From Pseudomonas sp. MWU13-2100 (GTDB taxonomy: Bacteria; Pseudomonadota; Gammaproteobacteria; Pseudomonadales; Pseudomonadaceae): a DNA stretch of 64,000 nt. Position numbers and translations under genes: made by a program. The first letter of the stretch is position 1. Each line of letters opens with the position of its first letter. Below are positions 17,770-26,286 of this stretch, piece after piece. Location of the stretch: NCBI RefSeq assembly GCF_023242365.1, contig NZ_JALLIX010000002.1, positions 124,001 to 188,000 of the forward strand. Reading direction: 5' to 3'. The notes under the pieces are model-generated. The model was given only the letters and a program-made list of their open reading frames with translations. It had not been told where the DNA came from and searched no databases.

Positions 17770-20295
17770 TCAAACCGGGTTGCCCGCAGCCAGCCGACGC
17801 TTGCCCAGCCCCTTGTCCGTCTGATCGATATGCGCCTGACGCCGCTGCAACGCCTCCAACAGACCAAAGTCCTGGGGAAAATCATCCACCTGGATCGCAT
17901 GGTCGGCATATTCAACATAGCGCCCGAGCAGCTCGCCCTCCTCACCGCTGATCAGTTGCGCGGCCAGGGCCTTGTTCCGCCAGGACGTGAACGCCTCGCG
18001 GGAGATCGGCACTGGCCCGACCAGCCCCTGGCGCACGGCCGGTTTCAGGCGTGCTTCGATCAGGTCCACCTGGGGCAGCAGCCGGAACGCCAGTTCACCA
18101 TAGGCCAGCTTGTCGATATCCGGCTGCGGCATATAGGCGTCGGCCAACAGCCGGTCGCGGCTCTCGCCGGGGGTCTGCACCAACTCGGCGACTTGCGCCA
18201 GCAGCCGGTCGGAGGGCTTGCGCAGGGCAATGCCGAACGGGAACGCCAGGCCGCGAATCACCCGGCTGGCGGCTTTCGAAGGATAGTTGTCGAGGGTTTC
18301 GCCCAAGGCTTCATAGGCGCGCCACAAGGCATCCTGAGCCGCCCAGTGCAGCAGCGGCAGATCCGCCTTGGGTCGGCCGTCGTCGTCGAAACGCTTGAGG
18401 ACGCAGGACAGGATGTACAGCTGCGAAAGAATATCGCCGAGTCGCCCGGTGATGCTTTCCTTGCGCTTCAGCGCCCCGCCCAGCACCCCCATGGAAATAT
18501 CCGAAACCAGCGCCAGCACCACCGACAGACGCTCGCTCTGCCGGTAGTAAGGAGCCAGTGCCGGATCGGTTTGCGCCGGGGCCTTGAGCAGTCGCCCAGC
18601 CGTCAGCCCATGCGCCAAGGCCCGGACGGTGTTGGCCAGGACAAAGCCGATATGCCCGAACATCGCCCTGTCGAAGGCTTCCAGCCCTTCAGGTCCCTGG
18701 CACCGGGCCGCCTCCAGTTCACGCAGCACATAAGGGTGGCAACGAATCAGCCCCTGACCGTAGATGATCAGGCAACGGGTCATGATATTCGCGCCCTCCA
18801 CCGTGATGGCAATCGGGCTTTGCTGGTAGGCTCGGGCCAGGAAGTTGTTCGGCCCCATGCAGATGCCCTTGCCGGCGGCGATGTCCATGCCATCGTTGAC
18901 GATGGCCCGGGCCCGCTCGGTCACGTGGTACTTGGCGATGGCGGAAATCACCGAGGGTTTCTCGCCGGCATCCAGGGCGGCCACCGAAACCTTGCGCACC
19001 GCATCACAGGCGTAGAGGTGCCCGGCCATCCGTGCCAGCGGCGCCTGAACCCCTTCGAACTTGCCGATGGGCAGGCCGAATTGTTTGCGCATCGCGGCAT
19101 AGGCCGTGATGCCACGCACGGCGACCTTGCCCAGGCCGACATTCGCCGAAGGTAGCGAAATCGCCCTGCCGGCGGCCAGGCACTCCATCAGCATGCGCCA
19201 GCCATTGCCGACCTGGGCGCGACCGCCGATCACCCACTCCAGGGGAATAAAGACATCCTTGCCCTGGGTCGGCCCGTTCTGGAACACCGCATTGAGCGGC
19301 CAGTGCCGACGACCGTGCTGCACCCCGGGGTGCGACGTGGGGATCAGCGCGCAGGTAATCCCCAGGCTGCCCGGACTGCCCAGCAGGCCATCCGGGTCCT
19401 CGGCGCGGAACGCCAGACCAAGCACCGTGGCAATCGGCCCCAGGGTGATATAGCGCTTGTCCCAGGTCACGCTGAAACCCAGCACTTCCTGGCCTTCGAA
19501 AGTGCCTTTGCAGACCACCCCGAGATCGGGAATCGCCCCGGCATCAGAGCCGGCGTAAGGGCTGGTGAGGGCAAAACAGGGAATGTCCTCGCCACGGGCC
19601 AGGCGCGGCAGATAGTACTGGCGCTGGGCCTCGGTGCCGTAGTGCAGGAGCAGTTCGGCCGGGCCCAGGGAGTTGGGTACCATCACCGAGATCGCCGCAG
19701 CCGAGCAGCGGGTCGAGAGCTTCATCACCACCTGGGAATGGGCATAGTGGGAGAAGCCTTTGCCACCGTACTGCCGGGGAATGATCATGCCGAGAAAACC
19801 GGCCTCCTTGGTGTACTGCCAGGCCTGGGGCGACAGGTCCTGCCAGACCTGGCTGGTTTCCCAGTCGTTGGCCATGTCGCAAAGGGTGTCCACCTCGTTG
19901 TCGAGGAAGGCTTGCTCCTGCGCGCTCAAACGCGCCGGCGCGGCGCCCAGCAGGCGCTGCCAACGCGGCTTGCCGCTGAACAGCTCGGCGTCCCACCAGA
20001 CGGTCCCGGACTCGATCGCCGCGCGTTCGGTGTCGGACATGGCCGGCATGGTTTGACGGAACAGGACCAGGGCCCGACGCGAGAGCAAGGCCCGGCGCAA
20101 GGGCCTGAGCGCCAGCACCACGGCCGGGGCCAGGACCAGCAGCCCGCCGATGGCAGCCCCCAGCGGCCCGACCACGCCGAACAGATAACCGCTGGCCAGC
20201 CAGACCAGTACGCCCGCCAACCACAGGCGCGCGGACGCCTGCCGATACCCCAGGGCCAACGCCCCCGCCACTGCCAGCAACAACCAGAAAGTCAT
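17770..20295 (-). CDS. Acyl-CoA dehydrogenase, FadE type
   Basis: About 841 residues, the length of E. coli FadE rather than the short (about 380) acyl-CoA dehydrogenases. Hydrophobic segments occupy roughly residues 1-65 (MTFWLLLAVAGALALGYRQ and later), anchoring it at the inner membrane. The flavin dehydrogenase core includes ALTSPYAGSDAGAIPD, LGITCALIPTSHPGV, and ITVEGANIMTRCLIIYGQGL. A long C-terminal extension follows, as in FadE. It introduces the first double bond in acyl-CoA. AAGAGGTGTGCTC precedes ATG 20295. It is the first gene of the five-gene operon, preceded by an AT-rich region and a palindrome at 20455. Confidence 0.93.
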   Translation of the reverse strand: MTFWLLLAVAGALALGYRQASARLWLAGVLVWLASGYLFGVVGPLGAAIGGLLVLAPAVVLALRPLRRALLSRRALVLFRQTMPAMSDTERAAIESGTVWWDAELFSGKPRWQRLLGAAPARLSAQEQAFLDNEVDTLCDMANDWETSQVWQDLSPQAWQYTKEAGFLGMIIPRQYGGKGFSHYAHSQVVMKLSTRCSAAAISVMVPNSLGPAELLLHYGTEAQRQYYLPRLARGEDIPCFALTSPYAGSDAGAIPDLGVVCKGTFEGQEVLGFSVTWDKRYITLGPIATVLGLAFRAEDPDGLLGSPGSLGITCALIPTSHPGVQHGRRHWPLNAVFQNGPTQGKDVFIPLEWVIGGRAQVGNGWRMLMECLAAGRAISLPSANVGLGKVAVRGITAYAAMRKQFGLPIGKFEGVQAPLARMAGHLYACDAVRKVSVAALDAGEKPSVISAIAKYHVTERARAIVNDGMDIAAGKGICMGPNNFLARAYQQSPIAITVEGANIMTRCLIIYGQGLIRCHPYVLRELEAARCQGPEGLEAFDRAMFGHIGFVLANTVRALAHGLTAGRLLKAPAQTDPALAPYYRQSERLSVVLALVSDISMGVLGGALKRKESITGRLGDILSQLYILSCVLKRFDDDGRPKADLPLLHWAAQDALWRAYEALGETLDNYPSKAASRVIRGLAFPFGIALRKPSDRLLAQVAELVQTPGESRDRLLADAYMPQPDIDKLAYGELAFRLLPQVDLIEARLKPAVRQGLVGPVPISREAFTSWRNKALAAQLISGEEGELLGRYVEYADHAIQVDDFPQDFGLLEALQRRQAHIDQTDKGLGKRRLAAGNPV

Positions 20296-20454
20296 GAGCA
20301 CACCTCTTGTGCAGATAGGAGAAACCAGGGGCGCCGGTGGTGAAATCACCCTCGGTCAATCATCAGCATGACGACTCACTGGCTTCTACCTTACAAAGAA
20401 CAGAGCGATTTTAAAATTATTTTTCAAATTAATATTTAATCATCTGACCAAGCA

Positions 20455-20479
20455 AAAGAACCGACCAGGTCGGTTCTTT
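20455..20479. promoter_or_regulatory. Perfect 25-bp palindrome upstream of fadE
   Basis: AAAGAACCGACC-A-GGTCGGTTCTTT reads identically on both strands around one central base. It lies 160 bp before the fadE start and 185 bp after the fadL-like gene's stop. The geometry resembles a TetR-family operator; a terminator is less likely because there is no loop and the T-run is short. Confidence 0.55.
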
Positions 20480-20511
20480 GGGAATCTCTTGCCATCAGGG
20501 AGAAACACGCA

Positions 20512-20599
20512 CCTGTAGGAGCCGGATCGCCGGCGATGGGGCCAGTCAGCCTTGCATCGCCCGATCGGCCGTCATCGCCGACAATCCGGCTCCCACAGG
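20512..20599. repeat. REP-like inverted repeat
   Basis: CCTGTAGGAGCCGGATCGCC is mirrored by CCGGCTCCCACAGG with a GCGATGG/CCGATCG centre. It lies between the fadL stop and the fadE promoter region. Confidence 0.75.
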
Positions 20600-20663
20600 T
20601 TTTGCGACACGTTAAGATATCTGACCGCTACAGATGCCCTCTCCACAACGACAAAGATCTCTA

Positions 20664-22106
20664 TCAGAACTTGTAGGTCGTCGACAGACTGACTACGTCG
20701 CCAGAGGCCTCCACCTTGCCATTGAGGGTCGAACCGCCCAGGCGATCCTGGTTCTGGGTATTGATCGGCGACTCTTTCACAAACTGGTGCGAATAGGCCC
20801 CGTCGACGCTCAGCCCCGGTACTTCCTTGACTTCATAACCAAAGCCCAGGGAGGTGAACCAGCGGTCGTTGTCCGGGATGCGCGGATCGCGGGTCGAGTC
20901 GCGGGTCGGGGTCTGGTCGAAAGCCACACCGGCACGCAGGGTCAGGCGATCAGTGAAGCGATAGTCACCGCCCACCGAATACATCATGGTGTCCTTGTAG
21001 TTATAGGGAATAGAGACTATGAGATTGCCGTCGGACTTCAACGTCAGATTCTGGAAAGAGGACCACTGGGTCCAGGTCGCACTGACGCCCAGGGTGAAAC
21101 GATCATTGAACACATGCACCCAGTCCAGACCAGCCGTGGCGGGAATATCCAACTGGGTAGTGGCATTGGCACCGTCCGGATTCAGACTGAGCCCTGGATA
21201 GGCCAGCCCCACCAGCGTCTCACCGTTGGGGCCGACCGGTTGGGTGGTGTACTCCCTACCGATCGAATCGGCGTAAATATTGTATTTACCCTCCAGCTTG
21301 TTCTTGATCTTCGCGTGATAGTTCAGCCCGAGGGTGTCCTGAGCGGTCGGTTTCCAAACCACCCCGGTAAACCAGCCGACCGAAGTGTTGTCCACCTTGA
21401 CGCGCATCAGGTTCGAGCCAACACCCGATGGGAAGGGAATCCCACCCAGCGCAGGGGACATGGCCGCCGCGCCAGTCAGGTTGAGGTTCTGGCTGACGAA
21501 GCCATTGGTGTGTTGCACGATGACTCCACCGCCCACCGAAAAGGCATCGTTGACCTTGAACGAAAGCGAGCCCGTGAGCCCCACGGTCTCGATCTTGGTG
21601 TCCACGGCAAAGTCACGACCTTTCCAGTCGTCGTCCCAGGTACTGCGCATGCCCTGCGGAACGACCTGGCTCAGACCAAAGGCAAAACGATCATTGATCG
21701 GCAGTACCATGAATCCGGTCGGCAACCAGGCAGTAAAACCACCTTCGCCACCGTTTCCCGTCAGCGGTATGGGATCGCCAAGAGAGCCATCGGGATTGAC
21801 CGGCGTCGTTGACGCGGGATTACCCTGATAATCGGTGGCGGTACCCTTGTACTTCAATTTGATACGGGCATAGTCGACCGTGAACTGTGCGACATTCTGA
21901 TCGATAAAGGCCATCGCCGCCGGGTTGTTGTAGGCGGCGCTCGGGTCGTTCTTGAACAATGAGCCGCCACCAAAAGCACGGCCCCAACCGGGTGCGCCAA
22001 AGGTCGGGGTGGAAAAGCCACCAGCCTGAATCGGCTCGGCGACAACCAGCCCGCCCAAAACTGCCAATGCGACAGCCACATGTAATTGTTGTTTCTTATT
22101 ATTCAT
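20664..22106 (-). CDS. FadL-family outer-membrane hydrophobic-compound porin
   Basis: A 480-residue OmpP1/FadL protein. A signal peptide (cut after PIQA) precedes the plug-like GGFSTPTFGAPGWGRAF region and a beta-barrel ending with the aromatic terminus SLSTTYKF. The family lets long-chain fatty acids and other hydrophobic molecules, including alkanes, pass the outer membrane by lateral diffusion. AAGGAGTGGGGC precedes ATG 22106. It follows praB, praA and alkB on the same strand, so uptake of the AlkB substrate is the natural reading. About 120 bp separate it from praB. Confidence 0.93.
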   Translation of the reverse strand: MNNKKQQLHVAVALAVLGGLVVAEPIQAGGFSTPTFGAPGWGRAFGGGSLFKNDPSAAYNNPAAMAFIDQNVAQFTVDYARIKLKYKGTATDYQGNPASTTPVNPDGSLGDPIPLTGNGGEGGFTAWLPTGFMVLPINDRFAFGLSQVVPQGMRSTWDDDWKGRDFAVDTKIETVGLTGSLSFKVNDAFSVGGGVIVQHTNGFVSQNLNLTGAAAMSPALGGIPFPSGVGSNLMRVKVDNTSVGWFTGVVWKPTAQDTLGLNYHAKIKNKLEGKYNIYADSIGREYTTQPVGPNGETLVGLAYPGLSLNPDGANATTQLDIPATAGLDWVHVFNDRFTLGVSATWTQWSSFQNLTLKSDGNLIVSIPYNYKDTMMYSVGGDYRFTDRLTLRAGVAFDQTPTRDSTRDPRIPDNDRWFTSLGFGYEVKEVPGLSVDGAYSHQFVKESPINTQNQDRLGGSTLNGKVEASGDVVSLSTTYKF

Positions 22107-22228
22107 GCCCCACTCCTTATTATTATCAACCGCAACAGGTCATCCCGGCTCACCGGCGCTCAACAGGCGCCTCCGAGGAGACGCCGGTCTTATCAACGAG
22201 TGATCAGCACGTTGTTTTCACTCCGACC

Positions 22229-22720
22229 TCAAGGGTTGGTGATCACGAAGGTCGGATTAGGCGAGACGCTGAGCTGGGTGATTTTGCAAGTGCCGACAGA
22301 TTGTGGGGTGGTCGAAAGAGTCAGCGCGCCACCCGCATAGTTGGTAAGAACGTTGGCGGTACCACAGTTGGAAAGAATCTTGAAGCTCACCCCCGACACG
22401 GTTGCCGTGGTGGTAGAGGTTGGTGTCAGCGTCCAGGGCAGGTTCTGCATCACCGGAATACCGCACAGGAAGTTGCTGCCACTGACAGTGGCATTGGTGA
22501 TCGAGGCGGTTTTACTATCAGACGCGACCGTGCCGCTGAAGGTGATGTTACATTGAACCGGAATATTTCCCGAAGCCGGCGAACTCACTGTAATGGTGCC
22601 TGGCGCACTGAATGTGCTACCCGCGGCAGGGCTGGTAATGGTCGCAGCGTTAACCATGGATGCCGCGCCTAAGCAGACAGCAATGGCAGTGAACGATGCA
22701 AGCGTTTTGATGCCTTTCAT
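22229..22720 (-). CDS. praB: PraB-like alkane oxidation activator
   Basis: A 163-residue secreted protein with a signal peptide (cut after MVNA) and a Ser/Thr/Val-rich beta mature domain with three cysteines, among them VQCNITFSG, NFLCGIPVM and GTCKITQLS. It resembles PraB, a small protein related to the P. aeruginosa PA protein that assists growth on and emulsification of hexadecane. GAGGAATAACAACA precedes the ATG. Its place between alkB/praA and fadL supports the assignment. The molecular role is still ill-defined in the family. Confidence 0.82.
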   Translation of the reverse strand: MKGIKTLASFTAIAVCLGAASMVNAATITSPAAGSTFSAPGTITVSSPASGNIPVQCNITFSGTVASDSKTASITNATVSGSNFLCGIPVMQNLPWTLTPTSTTTATVSGVSFKILSNCGTANVLTNYAGGALTLSTTPQSVGTCKITQLSVSPNPTFVITNP

Positions 22721-22890
22721 TGTTGTTATTCCTCACATGTTATGGCGATTCATTTCGCCGGGGGTAATGGCCTTTAACGGACAACACGGAGTACCACGAC
22801 AGCAACAGCGACCGAGCTTCCCTTTCCAGCCAAACTTTCAAAATCCGCTGTATGACTTTTTAACAACCGCGCACTCACGCGCTATTCAAT

Positions 22891-23382
22891 TCAGGGCACA
22901 ACCCGAAAGTTCGGCGGCATCTGGATCGACACCGTCTTGATGGTGCAGCCACCGTCCAATGCCACCGCCGTGGCCTGGAGTTTTCCGGTGCTGTTGTTCC
23001 AGGTGCCATCCGCCGTGGTCGGCCCACAATCGCCGCCGACAAAGGGCGCATGCACCGTGACCTGAATGCCGGACATGGCACCGCTGCCCTCGTCCTTGGC
23101 CACCAGCTTCCAGGGCAGGTGCGTGGCTTCGACCTGGCTGCACTTCAGGCCACCGTCGAAACCGACTTTCTCGACACTGGCGTAACTGCCGTCGGCGCTG
23201 ATCCGGCCGCTGACTTCAATCGTGCAGTCGGCATTGATAATGCTCTTGGCGAAACTGATCGGTCCCTTGGCGCTGAACTCACTATTGGCCGGTTCCATCC
23301 GCGCGGCGGCAAACGCCGGGGCCACGGCCGAAAAACCCAGCAACACCGCAAGCACCCGAACCGTTAATAGAACTTTGTGCAT
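22891..23382 (-). CDS. praA: PraA-like alkane oxidation activator
   Basis: A 163-residue exported protein related to the one at 22229. The signal peptide ends AFAAA. The mature part keeps the same cysteine spacing style (INADCTIEVSG, GGLKCSQVEA, VGGDCGPTTA, GGCTIKTVSIQ) but the sequence is clearly diverged. AGGAAGGATATCAACC precedes the ATG. In other pseudomonads the two pra genes lie together next to alkB. The assignment of the letter A rather than B is by position and should be treated as tentative. Confidence 0.75.
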   Translation of the reverse strand: MHKVLLTVRVLAVLLGFSAVAPAFAAARMEPANSEFSAKGPISFAKSIINADCTIEVSGRISADGSYASVEKVGFDGGLKCSQVEATHLPWKLVAKDEGSGAMSGIQVTVHAPFVGGDCGPTTADGTWNNSTGKLQATAVALDGGCTIKTVSIQMPPNFRVVP

Positions 23383-23520
23383 GGTTGATATCCTTCCTGG
23401 TACTTATTGTTGTTTTATGAGTCCGTTTCATCTTGCGCCCAGGTGTTATCCACCAACCTCGGCGTGAGCGTTCCCGTCATGCGCACTTTAAAAAGCGGGC
23501 ATGTTATTCAATGGTTCTAT

Positions 23521-24798
23521 TCAATCGCTGTGACGAGTGCCGTGGCGTCGTAATAAGTCAATACGTCTGGAGGGCTGCAAGTTGGCCAGACGGACATTGC
23601 CTCCATAGTGCGCCAACACCCGGTGATCCATCAGCCGCCGCCAGAGAAACGGCACATAGGCCCAGACGATCATGCTTGCGTAGCCGTATGGCAGTTGTGG
23701 CGACTCATCGAAGTGACGCAAGGCCTGATAACTACGCGTCGGATAGGCGTGGTGATCGGAATGCCGTTGAAGTTGGAAGAGGAAGATATTGGTGACAATC
23801 CGATTACTGTTCCAGGAATGCCGTGGCGAACAGTGCTCATACCGACCGTTGGGCAACTTCTGGCGCAGCAGGCCGTAGTGCTCGACATAGTTCACCACTT
23901 CCAGCAACGAAAACCCGTAGATCCCCTGGATCAGCAGGAAAGGAATCACCGCGCTGCCCAGCCAGAGGATCAAGCCTCCCCACAGCACTACGCTGAACAT
24001 CCAGGCACCGAGCACGCTATTCTTCCAGTGCAGGGTCGGCAGCCCGAGCTTGCCCAGCCGATCGCGCTCCAGGTGCCAGGCCGAATGCAGGCTGTGATAG
24101 ACCGAGCGCGGTAGGAAGCTCCAGAAACTTTCCCCCAGTCGCGAACTGGCCGGATCTTCCGGGGTGGCCACCCGCACGTGATGGCCGCGATTGTGCTCGA
24201 CGAAGAAGTGGCCATAGAAGGTCGGCGCCAGGGACAACTTCGCCAGGAACTGTTCCAGTGGTCGGGGCTTGTGTCCCAGTTCATGGGCAATGTTGATGGC
24301 GATCCCGGTGGCGGCTCCGGTGGACATCGCCATGCCCAGGTAGGTGAAGGCACTGACGCTGCCATGTACCTGGGCGCGCTCGGTGATATAGGCCAGCAGG
24401 GCCGCCAGGCCGCCATTTAGCGACCAGGCCTCGCCGAGTCGCAGCAGGCCGCCGCCGCTCAACCAGTCGATGCCACCCGCCGCCAGCCAGGCCGTGCTGA
24501 TCATGGACAGGATGACCAAGGCCACACAGGTGTAGATGATCCAGCGGTAGTAGGTTTGTTTCTCAAGATCCGGAACCACGGTTTCCGGTGGATTGCTGCG
24601 GTCTTCGCCGAGCAGGCCGTCGATCATCGGGATCAACCCGAAGATCACCAGTACCCCGCTCCACCACAAGGACTGGATGCCGGTGGCGAGAGCAAAAATG
24701 CCGGACAGCAGTGGCGTGGCCATTGGCAAGGCCCCGAGCCACCACCAATGCCGTTTGCCATCGCTCCAGATACCAGGTGCCGCCAGGGAAGCGCTCAT
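23521..24798 (-). CDS. alkB: Alkane 1-monooxygenase (AlkB)
   Basis: A 425-residue integral-membrane non-haem di-iron hydroxylase. All histidine boxes are present: HELGHK (172-177), EHNRGHH (201-207), the family-specific NYVEHYGL (303-310) and LQRHSDHHAYP (343-353). Several hydrophobic segments occupy the first 110 residues and 260-300. The enzyme oxidises the terminal methyl of medium to long alkanes using rubredoxin-delivered electrons. No rubredoxin or rubredoxin reductase gene is in this window. ATG 24798, preceded by GGAGGCTGCC, is preferred to the upstream ATG 24828. Confidence 0.96.
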   Translation of the reverse strand: MSASLAAPGIWSDGKRHWWWLGALPMATPLLSGIFALATGIQSLWWSGVLVIFGLIPMIDGLLGEDRSNPPETVVPDLEKQTYYRWIIYTCVALVILSMISTAWLAAGGIDWLSGGGLLRLGEAWSLNGGLAALLAYITERAQVHGSVSAFTYLGMAMSTGAATGIAINIAHELGHKPRPLEQFLAKLSLAPTFYGHFFVEHNRGHHVRVATPEDPASSRLGESFWSFLPRSVYHSLHSAWHLERDRLGKLGLPTLHWKNSVLGAWMFSVVLWGGLILWLGSAVIPFLLIQGIYGFSLLEVVNYVEHYGLLRQKLPNGRYEHCSPRHSWNSNRIVTNIFLFQLQRHSDHHAYPTRSYQALRHFDESPQLPYGYASMIVWAYVPFLWRRLMDHRVLAHYGGNVRLANLQPSRRIDLLRRHGTRHSD

Positions 24799-25040
24799 GG
24801 CAGCCTCCGCGGGGTCGCAACAGCACACGAGCGCATAGCCGAATAATGGCCAGGCACAGAGAAAGCAAATGCGTCAAAAAGCGTTATTTTCATTATTCTA
24901 ATCGCCCAATTGCACTTTTAAAAAAAACATTCAAAACATTTTTTTAAATATTTAGCCCGCTTTCGTTAGCTCGTCAACTATTTTTTTATCGAATGTCGGA
25001 TGTCGTCAGGTAGCACTTGATCGACCGGTAAACCGCGCGC
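24799..25040 (-). promoter_or_regulatory. AT-rich alkB upstream region
   Basis: 242 bp between the alpha/beta hydrolase stop and alkB. It is much richer in A/T than the flanks, with AAAACATTT at 24933-24941, a sequence also present in the hydrolase/BVMO divergent region. No sigma-54 element was recognised. It is likely the alkB promoter. Confidence 0.5.
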
Positions 25041-26033
25041 TCAGGAAGCTCCCGGCACCGGGGTTGAGAGGTTCAGGGCGAGACTGGGTTGCGGTTTTGC
25101 CCGCAGGGCGATGGTGCGGACCAGTTCGACCACTGGCTCCACGGCGGTGACCGGCAACATGTGCCCGGCCCCTTCGACAATTTCCAGGCTCAGGCCTGGC
25201 AGCTTGTCGCGCATCGACTCGCCATGCTTGCGGTAGCTCAGCACGCGGTCCCGGGAGCCGTAGATCAGACCCACCGGCAGCTTGAGGGCGGGGTAGCGCC
25301 TGACCATGTCCGGGAGATCGTTGTTCACCGTGGCGATCTCGCTGGAGGCGCAATAGAAGTTGCAGCTGCGCAAGCCCAGCAAGCCGCCGCCGCGCTCGGC
25401 AAAGTCATGGGGCGGCGACTCGGGGGCGAATACCGCCCTGATCAGGGCCTTGCGCCCGAGCATCCCGATGGGCGCGGCCAGGACATATGCGAACCAGCGC
25501 CTCAACCACGCCGGCCTCACCCCCAGCGACAGGAACACCGGGGGCAGGATCGGCTGGGGATGGGTCAAGGGCGCCACCAGCACCAGGCCGCAAACCGACT
25601 GTGGATGATCCAGCGCCAGGGACAGCGCCAAGGCGCCGCCGAGGGAATGCCCGAGGACCAGGGGGCGGTCGAGGTCCAGTTTGTCGATGAGTTCGGCGAT
25701 CAGGCCGGCCTGGGCCGGGATATCGACCCTGGCACCTGGCCTGCGCGAGGAGTAACCGGAGCCGGGACGGTCCAGGGTTATCACCCGGAACTGCTCGCGT
25801 AAACGTGGCGACAGGGCATAAGTCAGGTTGCGTCCACAGCCGGACAGCCCATGGACCATCACCAGCGCCGGACCGCTGCCCTCCTCCACATAATGAATCC
25901 GTTCGCCACCCACTTCGATGAAACAGCCCTCGGGTGGCAGCGCAGCCTCGATATTCCGATTGATTCGCGAGCTGATGGCCCATAGCGCGGCATTCGCCGC
26001 CGCAAAGAGTGCAATCCCAACGCCCCATCCCAT
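25041..26033 (-). CDS. Alpha/beta hydrolase
   Basis: 330 residues. An N-terminal hydrophobic segment (MGWGVGIALFAAANAALWAI) probably anchors it to the membrane. The oxyanion motif HGLSGCGRN, the nucleophile elbow LGHSLGGALA (Ser), an Asp in YGSRDRVLSY and a late His in EGAGHMLP complete the catalytic triad of the fold. The DRPGSGYSSR element is also typical. ATG 26033 follows GAGGGGCGAGCA. The gene is divergent from a Baeyer-Villiger monooxygenase gene. Because BVMO makes esters, an esterase role is a reasonable inference; the actual substrate is unknown. Confidence 0.87.
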   Translation of the reverse strand: MGWGVGIALFAAANAALWAISSRINRNIEAALPPEGCFIEVGGERIHYVEEGSGPALVMVHGLSGCGRNLTYALSPRLREQFRVITLDRPGSGYSSRRPGARVDIPAQAGLIAELIDKLDLDRPLVLGHSLGGALALSLALDHPQSVCGLVLVAPLTHPQPILPPVFLSLGVRPAWLRRWFAYVLAAPIGMLGRKALIRAVFAPESPPHDFAERGGGLLGLRSCNFYCASSEIATVNNDLPDMVRRYPALKLPVGLIYGSRDRVLSYRKHGESMRDKLPGLSLEIVEGAGHMLPVTAVEPVVELVRTIALRAKPQPSLALNLSTPVPGAS

Positions 26034-26286
26034 TGCTCGCCCCTCGCATCCCTGCCCCAAGGCGCAGCGCCGGGATTGGCTGCCACCTCAAGAATCGCCT
26101 ACACCTGATGAACAGGCCCATCGGTCGGATGAGTCGCCAGGGTTCGACAGAACACTAGCGTAGGCGATATTTTCAGGTAAGTTATTTAAATTATTTTTTA
26201 AAACATTTAATTTAACCATGCAATGCTGAAGGCTCATTCAGCGCTGCCGTTCAGCGGCAGGCGTTGCCACAATCGAGGTACACACC
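26034..26286. promoter_or_regulatory. Divergent hydrolase/BVMO control region
   Basis: 253 bp between divergent genes, with an AT-rich core at 26175-26220. It includes AAAACATTT (26200-26208), followed by AATTTAA. It probably holds promoters for both directions; no operator could be assigned. Confidence 0.5.
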
